From assembly GCA_018662005.1 (NCBI GenBank), contig JABJHA010000002.1, positions 208,101-272,100 of the forward strand: 64,000 nucleotides of DNA. The letters run 5' to 3'. The stretch's first letter is position 1, and each line of letters begins with the position of its first letter. Below the pieces are notes generated by a model. It was not told where the DNA came from and searched no databases. It was given only the letters and a program-made list of their open reading frames with translations. The DNA comes from Rhodospirillaceae bacterium (GTDB taxonomy: Bacteria; Pseudomonadota; Alphaproteobacteria; Rhodospirillales; JABHCV01). The translations under genes were made by a program, and so were the position numbers. Positions 36,775 through 46,578 of this stretch are shown piece after piece.

Positions 36775-37785
36775 ATGAGCCGGTCTCAAGATTCCATATC
36801 CACCCGACCCCGGGTTCTGGCGCTCAGCGGCGGCATTGGCGGGGCCAAACTGGCCCTTGGTCTTTACAGGATACTTGAGCCCTGGCAATTGGCCGTGGTT
36901 GTCAACACAGGCGATGATTTTGAACACTTGGGGCTTCATATTTCGCCCGATGTCGATACCCTGATGTATACCCTGTCGGGTGAAAACAATACGGAATTGG
37001 GTTGGGGCCGGGCCGGCGAGACATGGGTTTTTCTCGAGCAGTTAAAACGGCTTGGCGGCGAGACCTGGTTTCAATTGGGTGACGGCGATCTTGCCGTTCA
37101 TATAAGACGCACTGAATCCCTTAAGCAAGACCATACATTAAGCGCGATTACCGCCGATCTGTTCCTTAGGATGGGTATCGAAGCCCACGCATGGCCCATG
37201 AGTGACCAGTCGGTCAGAACCATGGTTGATACGGCGGACGGACAGGTCCTTCCTTTTCAGAATTATTTTGTCGGACAATTATGCAAGCCCGAAGTCAGTG
37301 GATTTCGTTTCACCGGTGCCCAGACGGCAAAACCCAATCAATCTTTCCTTCGCTTGCTTGGCGATCCCAAACTGGATGCGGTCATTATCTGTCCGTCAAA
37401 TCCTTTCGTCAGTGTCGATCCCATCCTTGCCATACCGGGGGTGCGCGAGGCGCTGAAGGCTTGCCCGGTACCGGTCATTGCGATCAGCCCCATTGTTGGT
37501 GGCGAGGCGGTGAAAGGACCAACGGCAAAGATGATGCGTGAATTGAAGATGGATGTTAATCCGCTTAGCGTGGCAGGGCATTACGCCGGTCTGCTCGATG
37601 GCTTCGTCCTTGACGATGCAGACGCTGGTTATAGGGACTCCCTTGAAATTTCCTCGCTTGTTACCTCGACCGTCATGCAAACTCTTGCAGATCGTGACAC
37701 TCTTGCCCGCGATGTTCTTGCCTTCGCCGAGCAGCTCAAGGCGAAGGAACTTTCGCTGCCGGTCGTCGCCAGGGGGGCTTTATAG
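36775..37785 (+). CDS. cofD: 2-phospho-L-lactate transferase (F420 biosynthesis)
   Basis: 336 aa. CofD/FbiA features are LALSGGIGGAKLALGL at the start, VVNTGDDFEHLGLHISPDVDTLMYTL, FQLGDGDLAVHIRRTE, PSNPFVSVDPILAIPGV and ISPIVGGEAVKGPTAKMM. It joins the phospholactyl (or PEP/3-phosphoglycerate) moiety to the deazaflavin Fo. The gene begins 82 bp after korB and is two bases before cofC. Confidence 0.95.
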   Translation: MSRSQDSISTRPRVLALSGGIGGAKLALGLYRILEPWQLAVVVNTGDDFEHLGLHISPDVDTLMYTLSGENNTELGWGRAGETWVFLEQLKRLGGETWFQLGDGDLAVHIRRTESLKQDHTLSAITADLFLRMGIEAHAWPMSDQSVRTMVDTADGQVLPFQNYFVGQLCKPEVSGFRFTGAQTAKPNQSFLRLLGDPKLDAVIICPSNPFVSVDPILAIPGVREALKACPVPVIAISPIVGGEAVKGPTAKMMRELKMDVNPLSVAGHYAGLLDGFVLDDADAGYRDSLEISSLVTSTVMQTLADRDTLARDVLAFAEQLKAKELSLPVVARGAL

Positions 37786-37787
37786 CC

Positions 37788-38489
37788 ATGCATCATTCCG
37801 GCTTCTGGGCCATTGTTCCGGTCAAAGACTTCAAAGGTGCCAAATCACGTCTGGCCACCGTGTTGGACGCAGGCGAGCGCCAACAGTTGTCTCGTGTCAT
37901 GCTGCGCGATGTCTTGGGCGCTATTTCTGCCGTCCCGCAATTGGCCGGCACGGTGATGGTGACGCACGATCCGGAAGCGGCGGAAATAGCTACGGCCTTT
38001 GGCGCCCGAGTCTTTTATGAGGTTGAAAACAGAGGCCCGACAGAAGCGGTGATGATGGCCGTCCGTCTGCTGGTGGCGGAGGGACAAACGGGCATGATCA
38101 GCATCCCCGGGGACGTTCCCCTGGTAAACACTGATGAAATCAGCCACCTGCTCGACTCCCATGGTTCGGCACCGGCGGTGACAATAACCCCGGCTTGGGA
38201 TGGCGGCGGCTCAAATGCCATTGTTTGCACGCCACCCGATGCTATTCCACTGAGTTATGGCGAAGGCAGCTTTTCATCACACCTTAAAACCGCAAAGCGA
38301 CATGGTATTGAAGTCAACGTCATCGAACTACCCGGCTTTGGGCTTGATCTTGATCGACCCGATGATCTGTTCACCTTTATTGAAAAATCCTCGCTTTGCC
38401 TGACGGCACAGTACTTAACAGACAGTGGCATCGCCGCCCGTTTGAACGCTCCTGCTTCTTCAAGCGCATTACTCAGGAGTCACGGATGA
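37788..38489 (+). CDS. cofC: 2-phospho-L-lactate guanylyltransferase
   Basis: 233 aa. The nucleotidyltransferase pattern is FWAIVPVKDFKGAKSRL, ISIPGDVPLVNTDEI and GGGSNAIVCTPP. It makes the GDP-activated three-carbon acid used by CofD. CofC homologues accept phospholactate, phosphoenolpyruvate or 3-phosphoglycerate, and the sequence alone does not tell which is used here. Its stop overlaps the fbiC start (ATGA). Confidence 0.9.
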   Translation: MHHSGFWAIVPVKDFKGAKSRLATVLDAGERQQLSRVMLRDVLGAISAVPQLAGTVMVTHDPEAAEIATAFGARVFYEVENRGPTEAVMMAVRLLVAEGQTGMISIPGDVPLVNTDEISHLLDSHGSAPAVTITPAWDGGGSNAIVCTPPDAIPLSYGEGSFSSHLKTAKRHGIEVNVIELPGFGLDLDRPDDLFTFIEKSSLCLTAQYLTDSGIAARLNAPASSSALLRSHG

Positions 38490-40906
38490 GCGATAATGAC
38501 CGCCTGTCAAAATCAAAGGCATTGGCACTGGCCGGGACAGGTGAGGGCGACCTCGCGGCAATGAAAAAAAGGGCCGCCAGCCTTCGCGACGAGGGCCATG
38601 GCAACATTGTCAGCTATTCGCGCAAGGTTTTCATTCCACTGACCCAGCTTTGCCGCGACGTTTGCCATTATTGCACTTTCGCCAAGACGCCGAAAAACCT
38701 TCGGCGGGCCTACATGACACGAGACGAGGTTCTCGCCATTGCCCGCGCCGGTCAGGCCGCCGGTTGCAAGGAAGCCCTGTTCACCCTGGGCGACAAGCCC
38801 GAGAAGCGCTACGACCAGGCCCGGGACGAACTGCAAGAACTGGGATTTGCAACAACTCTTGAATACGTCGCCGACATGGCCCGAATGGTTTTTGTCGAGA
38901 CCGGATTGTTGCCCCACATTAATGCCGGCGTCATGAGCGGCCCGGAAGTCGCTATGCTAAAAGGTGTCTCCCTTTCCCAGGGGCTGATGCTGGAAAGCGG
39001 CTCGTCTCGTCTTTGTCAAAAGGGTCAGGCCCATTTCGGTAGCCCTGACAAAGATCCGGCCCTGCGCCTTGAAACCCTTCGCCAGGCGGGCATTCATCAA
39101 GTCCCCATAACATCGGGCCTGCTGCTGGGAATAGGCGAGACCCGCAAAGAATATATAGAATCACTTTTGGCGTTGCGCGCCCTTCATGACCAATATGGTC
39201 ATATTCAGGAAATTATTATTCAGAATTTCCGCGCCAAACCTGACACAGTAATGGCCCAATCGCCTGAACCGTCTCCGGATTTACTGCTTTGGGCCGTCGC
39301 CGCGGCCAGGCTTGTTTTCGGGCGGACGATGAATATCCAGGCCCCGCCAAATCTGAGCCCGGGACTGATTGGCCAATTGATTGGCGCCGGGATCAACGAT
39401 TGGGGCGGCATCTCGCCGGTAACCCCCGATCACGTTAACCCGGAAGCACCATGGCCGCATCTTGATGCCATTGCAGCGGAAACGAAACTCGCCGGAAAGA
39501 CTCTGGTCGAAAGGCTGGCGGTATACCCCGACTATATTTTCAGCAACAAGGACTGGATCACGACTGACTTTCGCGCCCGGGTTCTCCATACCATTGATGC
39601 CAGCGGTTATGTGCGATCCGATTCCTGGTCGCCCGGGCAAGAAACCACGATCCCCGAAATGAAAACCGATGTACGGTCCTTTCATATTGAAGACTCCCTC
39701 AGTCGGGTTTTATCGAAAGCTACCGCAGGTGTGGAAATCAACGAGGCCGAAATCTCGACGTTGTTCGACACCCGGGGGACGGACTTTTCCAGGGTATGCC
39801 ATTCGGCTGACCAATTGCGTCGGGAGGTCAACGGCGACACCGTCACCTATATCGTCAACCGCAACATCAATTACACCAACGTCTGTTATTTCCGCTGTGG
39901 CTTCTGCGCCTTTTCCAAAGGCAAAATGTCGGAAAACCTGCGCGGTCGCCCCTATGACTTGGGGCTCGACGAAATCGTTCGCCGGACAGGCGAGGCAAGG
40001 GACCGGGGAGCGACGGAAGTCTGCCTGCAGGGTGGCATTCACCCCGCTTATACGGGCGAGACCTATCTCGGCATTGTGCAGGCCATAAAACGGGCATATC
40101 CCGAAATCCATGTCCATGCTTTCTCGGCCCTTGAAGTGTGGCACGGTGCGCAAACCCTCGGGCTTGGCATTTCAGAATTCCTGCATGAGCTTTCCCAAGC
40201 TGGCCTTGGATCCTTGCCCGGAACGGCGGCGGAAATTCTTGATGACGACATCAGAAAAGTGATCTGCCACGACAAGATTAATTCCGGGCAGTGGGTCGAC
40301 ATTATCGAGACCAGCCATCAAGCGGGCTTACAAACAACGTCGACCATCATGTTCGGACACATCGAGCGACCCCGGCACTGGGCCCGTCATCTGCTGCATT
40401 TACGGTCTTTACAAAAGCGCACCGGCGGGATCACCGAATTCGTGCCCCTGCCTTTCGTGCATCAGGAATCACCGCTTTATCTGAAGGGCAAGGCCCGAAA
40501 AGGGCCGACCTTCCGCGAGGCCGTGCTGATGCACGCCGTGGCGCGCCTGGCCCTGCATCCGCATATCACCAATATTCAGACATCCTGGACCAAGATGGGC
40601 CCGGGCGGCGTTGCGGCCTGCTTGCAGGCTGGCGTCAATGATTTGGGCGGCACGCTAATGAACGAGAGCATCAGTCGGGCAGCTGGTTCGTCTTTTGGCG
40701 AGGAGTTGCCGCCCGAACAAATGGAATCTATCATCAGGGGAATCGGTCGCGCCCCCCGACAACGAACCACTTTATATGGGGATGCGCCAGCAGCGGCCAT
40801 TGAGGCATCCTTTAACGCAGTGCCTCTGACGCCAATCACCAGTACAGAGCCGAAGCGCAATAAATCGCAAAACGAAAATCAGCCGCTGATACGGGCCGGC
40901 GAATAA
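38486..40906 (+). CDS. fbiC: Fo synthase, fused CofG-CofH radical SAM protein
   Basis: 806 aa from the ATG at 38486, chosen for AGGAGT 5 bp upstream and the four-base overlap with cofC; the frame extends further 5' but inside cofC. Two radical SAM clusters are present: C56-xxx-C60-xx-C63 in the CofG half and C467-xxx-C471-xx-C474 in the CofH half. FbiC makes the 5-deazaflavin Fo from tyrosine and the riboflavin precursor. The fused form is typical of bacteria. It ends two bases before a convergent PPOX-type gene. Confidence 0.95.
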   Translation: MSDNDRLSKSKALALAGTGEGDLAAMKKRAASLRDEGHGNIVSYSRKVFIPLTQLCRDVCHYCTFAKTPKNLRRAYMTRDEVLAIARAGQAAGCKEALFTLGDKPEKRYDQARDELQELGFATTLEYVADMARMVFVETGLLPHINAGVMSGPEVAMLKGVSLSQGLMLESGSSRLCQKGQAHFGSPDKDPALRLETLRQAGIHQVPITSGLLLGIGETRKEYIESLLALRALHDQYGHIQEIIIQNFRAKPDTVMAQSPEPSPDLLLWAVAAARLVFGRTMNIQAPPNLSPGLIGQLIGAGINDWGGISPVTPDHVNPEAPWPHLDAIAAETKLAGKTLVERLAVYPDYIFSNKDWITTDFRARVLHTIDASGYVRSDSWSPGQETTIPEMKTDVRSFHIEDSLSRVLSKATAGVEINEAEISTLFDTRGTDFSRVCHSADQLRREVNGDTVTYIVNRNINYTNVCYFRCGFCAFSKGKMSENLRGRPYDLGLDEIVRRTGEARDRGATEVCLQGGIHPAYTGETYLGIVQAIKRAYPEIHVHAFSALEVWHGAQTLGLGISEFLHELSQAGLGSLPGTAAEILDDDIRKVICHDKINSGQWVDIIETSHQAGLQTTSTIMFGHIERPRHWARHLLHLRSLQKRTGGITEFVPLPFVHQESPLYLKGKARKGPTFREAVLMHAVARLALHPHITNIQTSWTKMGPGGVAACLQAGVNDLGGTLMNESISRAAGSSFGEELPPEQMESIIRGIGRAPRQRTTLYGDAPAAAIEASFNAVPLTPITSTEPKRNKSQNENQPLIRAGE

Positions 40907-40907
40907 A

Positions 40908-41324
40908 TCAGTTGTAATCCTTGGCCAAAGTTTTCTCTGAATTGATGACGATAAGCTTGCGTTCTATTTCGCTTTGAACAACTTCATGACTCTGAGAATA
41001 ACGCAGGCCTATTTTCTCTGCGATATCATGGAAGCGCGGGTCATTTGGTTCGACAAACCTGGCGGCACCATAAATCGTCACGGTCCGTGAATCCGGATGC
41101 TCACCGCCGACACAGAAACTGACCCGCGGATCGCGCGCGATATTCCGATGCTTTGCCGAGTTGGCATCAAATCCGATGTAAACCAGGCCTCGCTCATAGA
41201 GATACCAGACGGTGCTTAACTGAGGCGCGCCATCCTGGCGGTTGGTGGCAAGCACGGCATTTCGCACATCCGATAAGAAGGCATCAATTTGAAGCTGCGT
41301 CATGGGTGTTGAGGGATAGGTCAT
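40908..41324 (-). CDS. PPOX-class split-barrel protein, probable F420-binding enzyme
   Basis: 138 aa of the pyridoxamine-phosphate-oxidase-like fold (LATNRQDGAPQLSTVWYLYE, SAKHRNIARDPRVSFCV). The pattern recalls the Rv1155-type F420 group more than FMN-dependent PNPOx. Its position, tail to tail with fbiC with a one-base gap, supports an F420 role. It may use F420H2 to reduce small substrates. The reaction is unknown. Confidence 0.7.
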   Translation of the reverse strand: MTYPSTPMTQLQIDAFLSDVRNAVLATNRQDGAPQLSTVWYLYERGLVYIGFDANSAKHRNIARDPRVSFCVGGEHPDSRTVTIYGAARFVEPNDPRFHDIAEKIGLRYSQSHEVVQSEIERKLIVINSEKTLAKDYN

Positions 41325-41353
41325 GATAAATTTTTCCAGGATTTCTATGGGGC

Positions 41354-43453
41354 TTAACCCATGCGCATTAATACGTCGACGGCGGCGACCCCATGTTCCA
41401 GGACCAGCAGCGGGTTGATATCCAGCTCGGTGAGTTCGCCTGTGTGATCTGCAGCAAATCGGCCCAGTTTCATAATGGTGTCGATCAAGGCCTCGCGGTC
41501 GCCCGGCTGTTGGCCCCGGTAGCCATTTAACATCGTTGATATTTTTAACGAATCCACGGCCGCGGATACCGTCTGCCGGTCTGTCGGCAATAACAGGGTC
41601 TTGGCGTCGCTCACCAGTTCCACAAATGTGCCGCCGGTTCCAATAATCAACGTCTGGCCGAACTGCGGGTCATTCTGGATGCCGACAACGAGCTCTGCGA
41701 CGGCGCCCATGACCATGCTCTCGACAAGAAATTCTTCACACGCAAACTCGGGAGCATAGTCGGCCACGGATTTGGTGATCTCTCTTATTGCGTCGTTAAC
41801 CTGCAAAGCGTTCTTCAATCCGATTTTGACTGCCCCTGCTTCCGTCTTGTGAGGCAACCGGGAACTGATCAATTTTACGACGACCGGAAAACCAATTTCC
41901 GTCGCCGCTGCAGGTGCAGAAGTGCCATCGCATCGTCTACCTTCGGGAACAGGAATTCCCGCCTCCCTGATCAGCTCTTTGCCCTGCCATTCGTCCAGGG
42001 TTTCCGTTTTCTCACTTGTCGGGAGTACGAGTGGCAGACGCAAACTTTCAAGTGAGCCCGATGCCATAACTTGTTCGCGGCGGATACCGAAATTGGCAGC
42101 ACCCGCAATGGCATCCAGAGTTTCTTCAATTCCCTGCAAGGGAGCAACGCCGGAAGCGATCAGGGCCTCACGAGTATCCTTGTCGATGTTTTCGCTCAAA
42201 ACCGTGCAAACGGCCGCCGGGATTCCGGCTTCACGGGTGGCGCGGGCGAAGGCCCGGGCATCGGTGTGATAAGGCTCCATACCTTCGGCTGACTGACTGA
42301 CCGGATAATCCTGAACGATTACCGCGGCGTCATAGCCGCTCTTGAACATGGTCGTCATAACTTCATACAGGGGCTCTTCATAACCCCAAAGCGGTGTCGT
42401 GTAATCCAACGGATTGGACACCGTGGCGATAGGTGGCAACTGCCCCACCAGACGCTCGGCAACCTCGCCGGATGGTTGCGGGAATTCCAGTCCCCGGAGT
42501 TCGCCACCATCGGCGATCATTGCGCAATCGCCGCCAGATGCGGTAAATGTGGCGATGCGCTTGCCCTTGGGTGCACCCGAAACAGTAATAAATTTCAAGG
42601 TTTCCAGCATCGAAATAGGTGATGTCACCCGAATGATCCCCAAACGGTCGAACAGGGCCTGATACAGATCGTCCGTTCCCGACAGGGTGCCTGTGTGGGT
42701 CACCGTCAGACGAGAGCCAATCTCAGACGTTCCGGCCTTCAGCACAACGATGGGGATATTCTTTTCAAGTGCCCGTAGGGCGGCGTCCGCAAATTCGGGA
42801 ATATTGTTCAGACCCTCGATATAGACGCCTATCGCGTTCACCGCCGGAATGTCGATCAGGACATCCAGATAGTGCTCGATGCCCAGCACCGCTTGGTTGC
42901 CCGCACTAATGACATACGAAAACGGAACCGAGCGCTGGTTCAGGGTCACGGTGTTTCCCAGCATGCCACTTTGGGTGATGAAAGCAACGCCGCGCTCTTC
43001 ATGTTGAAATTTGAATGGAAACGGCCACAGGGGCGCATCGTCGATGAAATTGGTCAGGCCGGAACAATTGGGCCCCACCAGCGCCACATTGCCCGCGGCT
43101 TCGATCAACGCCTCCTCCAGCCTCGCGCCCTCCGGGCCGGTTTCGCCGAAACCTGCCGTATAACAAACGACGCCTCCCGCACCGGCCTTGCGTAAGGCCT
43201 CTACTGCCTCAACAGCCGCCGACTTGGGTGTGGCAAGGAAAACGATGTCGGGCGCACCCGGCAATTCCTCCACTGTTTTGAAGCACGGCTGACCGCCCAT
43301 GGTCTTGCGCTTTGGATTGACACCCCAAATATTGCCCTTGAATCCGGCGTCGGCGCATTGACGGGCGGCAAAATCGGCGTCATTGCCACCAATGAAAGCC
43401 GCGCTTTCGGGGGACAGCAGCCGTTTCAGATTTTCTTTTTGTTTCGGTGTCAT
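41354..43453 (-). CDS. NDP-forming acyl-CoA synthetase, fused alpha-beta
   Basis: 699 aa from the ATG at 43453, which overlaps the upstream acyl-CoA dehydrogenase stop by four bases; a longer frame exists but lacks support. Order of domains: CoA binding (PESAAFIGG, GGVVCYTAGFGE), ligase-CoA with the phospho-His loop (LTVTHTGTLSGTDDL), and C-terminal ATP-grasp (FPVVVKLISSRLPHKTEAGAV). It interconverts an acid, CoA and NTP with acyl-CoA, NDP and phosphate. In this cluster it could activate gamma-butyrobetaine, carnitine or a related acid. Confidence 0.85.
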   Translation of the reverse strand: MTPKQKENLKRLLSPESAAFIGGNDADFAARQCADAGFKGNIWGVNPKRKTMGGQPCFKTVEELPGAPDIVFLATPKSAAVEAVEALRKAGAGGVVCYTAGFGETGPEGARLEEALIEAAGNVALVGPNCSGLTNFIDDAPLWPFPFKFQHEERGVAFITQSGMLGNTVTLNQRSVPFSYVISAGNQAVLGIEHYLDVLIDIPAVNAIGVYIEGLNNIPEFADAALRALEKNIPIVVLKAGTSEIGSRLTVTHTGTLSGTDDLYQALFDRLGIIRVTSPISMLETLKFITVSGAPKGKRIATFTASGGDCAMIADGGELRGLEFPQPSGEVAERLVGQLPPIATVSNPLDYTTPLWGYEEPLYEVMTTMFKSGYDAAVIVQDYPVSQSAEGMEPYHTDARAFARATREAGIPAAVCTVLSENIDKDTREALIASGVAPLQGIEETLDAIAGAANFGIRREQVMASGSLESLRLPLVLPTSEKTETLDEWQGKELIREAGIPVPEGRRCDGTSAPAAATEIGFPVVVKLISSRLPHKTEAGAVKIGLKNALQVNDAIREITKSVADYAPEFACEEFLVESMVMGAVAELVVGIQNDPQFGQTLIIGTGGTFVELVSDAKTLLLPTDRQTVSAAVDSLKISTMLNGYRGQQPGDREALIDTIMKLGRFAADHTGELTELDINPLLVLEHGVAAVDVLMRMG

Positions 43454-44610
43454 ACGCCAAGCGGACGCAACAGGGACCGCGCAATGATATGGCGCTGGAT
43501 TTCCGACGTGCCGTCCCAAATCCGATCAAGCCTAGCGTCCCGCCACAACCGCTCGACGGGAAGTTCCTCCATCAAACCCATGCCGCCGTAAATCTGCACA
43601 GTAGAATCGGCTGCCCGGCCAACAGCTTCGGAGGCGAACAATTTCGTCATGGCGGCGTCCTGGGGGTCCATTTGCCCTTCGTCGGCCTTTTTCGCTGCGT
43701 GCATGACCATCAAGTCGGCAGCGTGCAAGTCCGTCGCCATGTCAGCCAGCTTGAACGACGTCCCTTGGAATTTGCCGATGGGTTGGCCGAACTGAACGCG
43801 GGTTGCGGCCCATTCGGTCGCCAGTTCCAGCAGGCGCTCCATACGACCGCAGCAGCCAGCGGCGACCCAAACGCGGCCCATGCTTAGCCATTTGTCGGCC
43901 AGATCCAGGCCTTTGCCTTCTTCACCAAGTATATGGTCCTTGGAAACCCGGCAATCATCGAAGCTGAGTTCAAAGTGATTGTAGGCCCGTTGGGCTGCGC
44001 AACGCGACCCCCGCACCATATCGAATCCCTTTGTGTCGGCATCGACCAGAAAGGCGGTGACCCGTTTTCTTTCACCCCGGGGCGTCTCATCGACGCCGGT
44101 CTGGGCGAAGACGATAGCGAAATCGGGAATGCCGACCGAACTGATGAAATGTTTCGAGCCGTTGATGACATAGTCGTCGCCATCGGCTACCGCACGGGTT
44201 TTCATGGACATGATGTCCGACCCCGCACCCGGTTCGGTAAGAGCGAACAGCTCCTTCTTTTCGGCGCTCACGCAGGGCTTCAGATAGGTTTCGATCTGAT
44301 CCCCTTCGCAGGCCATGAGGATTTCAGACGGCCTGTGGCAGTAGCCGTGCAGACCGAAACTCGAGCGACCGAAAACCCGCTCTAGCAACGCAAGACTGAC
44401 GTAATCCAGGCCGCCGCCGCCGACTGATTCGGGCAGGTTGGCCGCATAAAAACCCATCTCCAGGGCGCGCTTGGTAATCTGTGCGCCCAGTTCCTCTGGG
44501 ACTTCGCCGGTTCGGTCGACCTCGGCTTCGTGGGGTTCTATTTCCTGAGCCACGAAAGCGCGCAGGGATTCGACAAGCATTCTCTGTTCATCGTTTAGTT
44601 GAAGAGCCAT
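43450..44610 (-). CDS. Acyl-CoA dehydrogenase (CaiA/BcoC-like context)
   Basis: 386 aa from the ATG at 44610, preceded by AGGGAA. Motifs: LFALTEPGAGSDIMSMKT, YVINGSKHFISS and the C-terminal IYGGMGLMEELPVERLWRDARLDRIWDG. It removes two hydrogens from an acyl-CoA. Together with the CaiD-like hydratase and carnitine dehydrogenase encoded divergently, a step from gamma-butyrobetainyl-CoA to crotonobetainyl-CoA is plausible, but this is inference from neighbours. Confidence 0.85.
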   Translation of the reverse strand: MALQLNDEQRMLVESLRAFVAQEIEPHEAEVDRTGEVPEELGAQITKRALEMGFYAANLPESVGGGGLDYVSLALLERVFGRSSFGLHGYCHRPSEILMACEGDQIETYLKPCVSAEKKELFALTEPGAGSDIMSMKTRAVADGDDYVINGSKHFISSVGIPDFAIVFAQTGVDETPRGERKRVTAFLVDADTKGFDMVRGSRCAAQRAYNHFELSFDDCRVSKDHILGEEGKGLDLADKWLSMGRVWVAAGCCGRMERLLELATEWAATRVQFGQPIGKFQGTSFKLADMATDLHAADLMVMHAAKKADEGQMDPQDAAMTKLFASEAVGRAADSTVQIYGGMGLMEELPVERLWRDARLDRIWDGTSEIQRHIIARSLLRPLGV

Positions 44611-44680
44611 GACTGTTCCCTCATCTATTTTAAGGTTCTGATCAATGATTGGAGATTTGCCCTGAATGATATAGCGATAA

Positions 44681-44735
44681 TTCGACACCGATAAAATATT
44701 TTCGACACGCGTCGAATATCCATTACTCGTGTCGC
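44681..44735. promoter_or_regulatory. Repeated TTCGACAC operator cluster in a divergent promoter
   Basis: TTCGACAC at 44681-44688, the palindrome TTCGACACGCGTCGAA at 44701-44716 and CGTGTCG at 44729-44735 lie between the acyl-CoA dehydrogenase gene and the divergent crotonase gene. Such spaced copies suggest a TetR- or GntR-type repressor that controls both operons. No regulator gene of these types is adjacent. Confidence 0.5.
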
Positions 44736-44810
44736 AAAAGCACCGATAATACGAACCGCCATCGCCATCATTTATGGACGACGTGCTTAAACAGGATCAG
44801 GGCCAAACCT

Positions 44811-45623
44811 ATGGAAGATAATTCGCAAGAGGTAAAAGTCGTTCGCCGCGGACATGTTCTCGAGATTACCTTGGACAGACCGAAGGTCAACGCCATCGAC
44901 ATGCCGACCAGTCGCAAGCTCGGCGAGGCCTTTGTGATGCTACGCGACGATCCTGATCTCAGGGTCGGCATCCTGACCGGGGGCGGCGAGAAAATATTCT
45001 CCGCAGGTTGGGATTTGAAATCTTTGGACAGCGGCGATACCCAACTGGATGAATGGTGGTTACAGGAAGACGCCAGCCTGGGCGGTTTCGCCGGCATTAC
45101 GGAAATGTGGGACCTTAACAAGCCGGTCATCTGCGCCCTGAACGGCCTGACCATCGGCGGCGGCTTCGAGCTCGCATTGGGCTGTGATCTGGTCATCGCC
45201 GCCGAGCATGTGGAATTCGCCCTGCCGGAAATGCCGTTAGGGATTGTCCCCGATGCCGGCGCCATCCAACGCCTGCCCCGGCGCATTCCCTATAACGTCG
45301 CGCTCGAGATGTTGCTTTTGGGCCGCCGCATGCCAGCCGAAGAGGCGGCCAGGCACGGCCTGGTCAACCTGATCGTGCCAGCAGGTCAACTGATGGACAA
45401 AGCCCGTGAGTGGGCCGACCAGATCGCGAACTCTGCGCCCCTGGCAGTGCAAACCATCAAAGAGGTGCTGCGCGCCATCGAAGACGACACCATCCAGCAA
45501 GCCTTCAACACCATGCGCACCGGTGATTTGCCGATTTACCGGCAAATGCTGAAATCCGGAGATGCCCAGGAAGGCATCAATGCCTTCGTTGAAAAACGTG
45601 ACGCCGATTTTAAGGGCGAGTAA
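44811..45623 (+). CDS. Enoyl-CoA hydratase, CaiD-like
   Basis: 270 aa crotonase. The oxyanion segments are KIFSAGWDLKSL and NGLTIGGGFELALGCDLVIAA, and the active-site Glu is in LPEMPLGIVPDAGAIQRLP. The FAGITEMWDLNKPVICALNG stretch resembles carnitinyl-CoA dehydratases. It is followed 4 bp later by a carnitine-dehydrogenase-like gene, so it could convert crotonobetainyl-CoA to carnitinyl-CoA. Confidence 0.8.
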   Translation: MEDNSQEVKVVRRGHVLEITLDRPKVNAIDMPTSRKLGEAFVMLRDDPDLRVGILTGGGEKIFSAGWDLKSLDSGDTQLDEWWLQEDASLGGFAGITEMWDLNKPVICALNGLTIGGGFELALGCDLVIAAEHVEFALPEMPLGIVPDAGAIQRLPRRIPYNVALEMLLLGRRMPAEEAARHGLVNLIVPAGQLMDKAREWADQIANSAPLAVQTIKEVLRAIEDDTIQQAFNTMRTGDLPIYRQMLKSGDAQEGINAFVEKRDADFKGE

Positions 45624-45627
45624 GACC

Positions 45628-46578
45628 ATGACCAGAAAAAATCCTGAAGACGTCACCCGGATAACCAGCATCGGCGGCGGCCCCATCGGCGGCGGCTGGG
45701 CGGCGCATTTTTTGGGCCGCGGGTACGACGTCACCGTCTACTTGCATGACAGCGCGGAAGAACAAACCTTTCGTCTGCTCATCGACACCGCCTGGAAATG
45801 CATTGAAGCCATCGGCCTTGGCGAGGGCGCATCAAAGGATCGCCTGCACATAACGACGGACCTGGCCGACGCCGTCGCGGGTGCCGAATTTGTGCAAGAG
45901 AGCGTGCCCGAGGATTTGAACCTGAAACAGTCTCTCTATAAACAGCTCGGCGATCTCGTCCCCGAAGACGTGGTCATCGCGTCCAGCACATCGGGTTTGC
46001 CGATGTCCGACATTCAGGCGACGTGCCCGAGCCCGGGCCGCACGGTCACCGGCCACCCGTTCAATCCGCCCTATATCCTGCCCCTGGTTGAAGTCGTCGG
46101 CGGCGAGCGGACGGACCCTGATACGGTGACCTGGGTGATGGATTTTTACAAACATTCGGGCAAGGCGCCATTGGCCCTGACAAGGGAAATTCCCGGCTTC
46201 ATCGCGACGCGCCTGCAAGAAGCGATCTGGCGCGAAGCCTTGCACATGGTCGCCGAAGGTGAAGCAACGGTCGAACAGATCGACCAGGCCGTGGTTAATG
46301 GTCCCGGTCCAAGATGGGCTTTCATGGGGCCGTGCATGACGTTTCACGTCGGCGGCGGCGAAGGCGGCATGGCCTACAACCTCGATCAGTTTGGCCCGGC
46401 CCTGAAACTGCCGTGGACGCGCCTGATCGCACCGGAGCTGACCAAGGAGCTGCGCGATGACATGGTCGAGGGTTGCGAAGACATGGCCGGCGAGAAAACC
46501 TACGAGCACCTGCTGGAAGAACGCGATGCTGGCCTTGTCGCCATCGCCAAGGCGCTGAAACAGGTGGGTCTGGGTTAA
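45628..46578 (+). CDS. 3-hydroxyacyl-CoA dehydrogenase family, L-carnitine dehydrogenase-like
   Basis: 316 aa from the ATG at 45628, the first start after the hydratase stop. The NAD motif reads SIGGGPIGGGWAAHFLGRG; later SSTSGLPMSDI and GHPFNPPYILPLVEVVGG mark the active site with catalytic His. The C-terminal GPGPRWAFMGPCMTFHVGGGEGGM matches the carnitine dehydrogenase group (CdhA/LcdH), which oxidises L-carnitine to 3-dehydrocarnitine. Its stop overlaps the convergent DDN-type gene by four bases. Confidence 0.8.
   Translation: MTRKNPEDVTRITSIGGGPIGGGWAAHFLGRGYDVTVYLHDSAEEQTFRLLIDTAWKCIEAIGLGEGASKDRLHITTDLADAVAGAEFVQESVPEDLNLKQSLYKQLGDLVPEDVVIASSTSGLPMSDIQATCPSPGRTVTGHPFNPPYILPLVEVVGGERTDPDTVTWVMDFYKHSGKAPLALTREIPGFIATRLQEAIWREALHMVAEGEATVEQIDQAVVNGPGPRWAFMGPCMTFHVGGGEGGMAYNLDQFGPALKLPWTRLIAPELTKELRDDMVEGCEDMAGEKTYEHLLEERDAGLVAIAKALKQVGLG

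Noticed and set aside
38396..38485. Upstream extension of the fbiC frame
   Set aside because: It lies inside cofC, does not match the family, and a ribosome site (AGGAGT) supports the start at 38486.
43454..43519. Upstream extension of the NDP-forming ligase frame
   Set aside because: Text before MTPKQKENLK does not match the family and overlaps the acyl-CoA dehydrogenase gene; the four-base overlap start is preferred.
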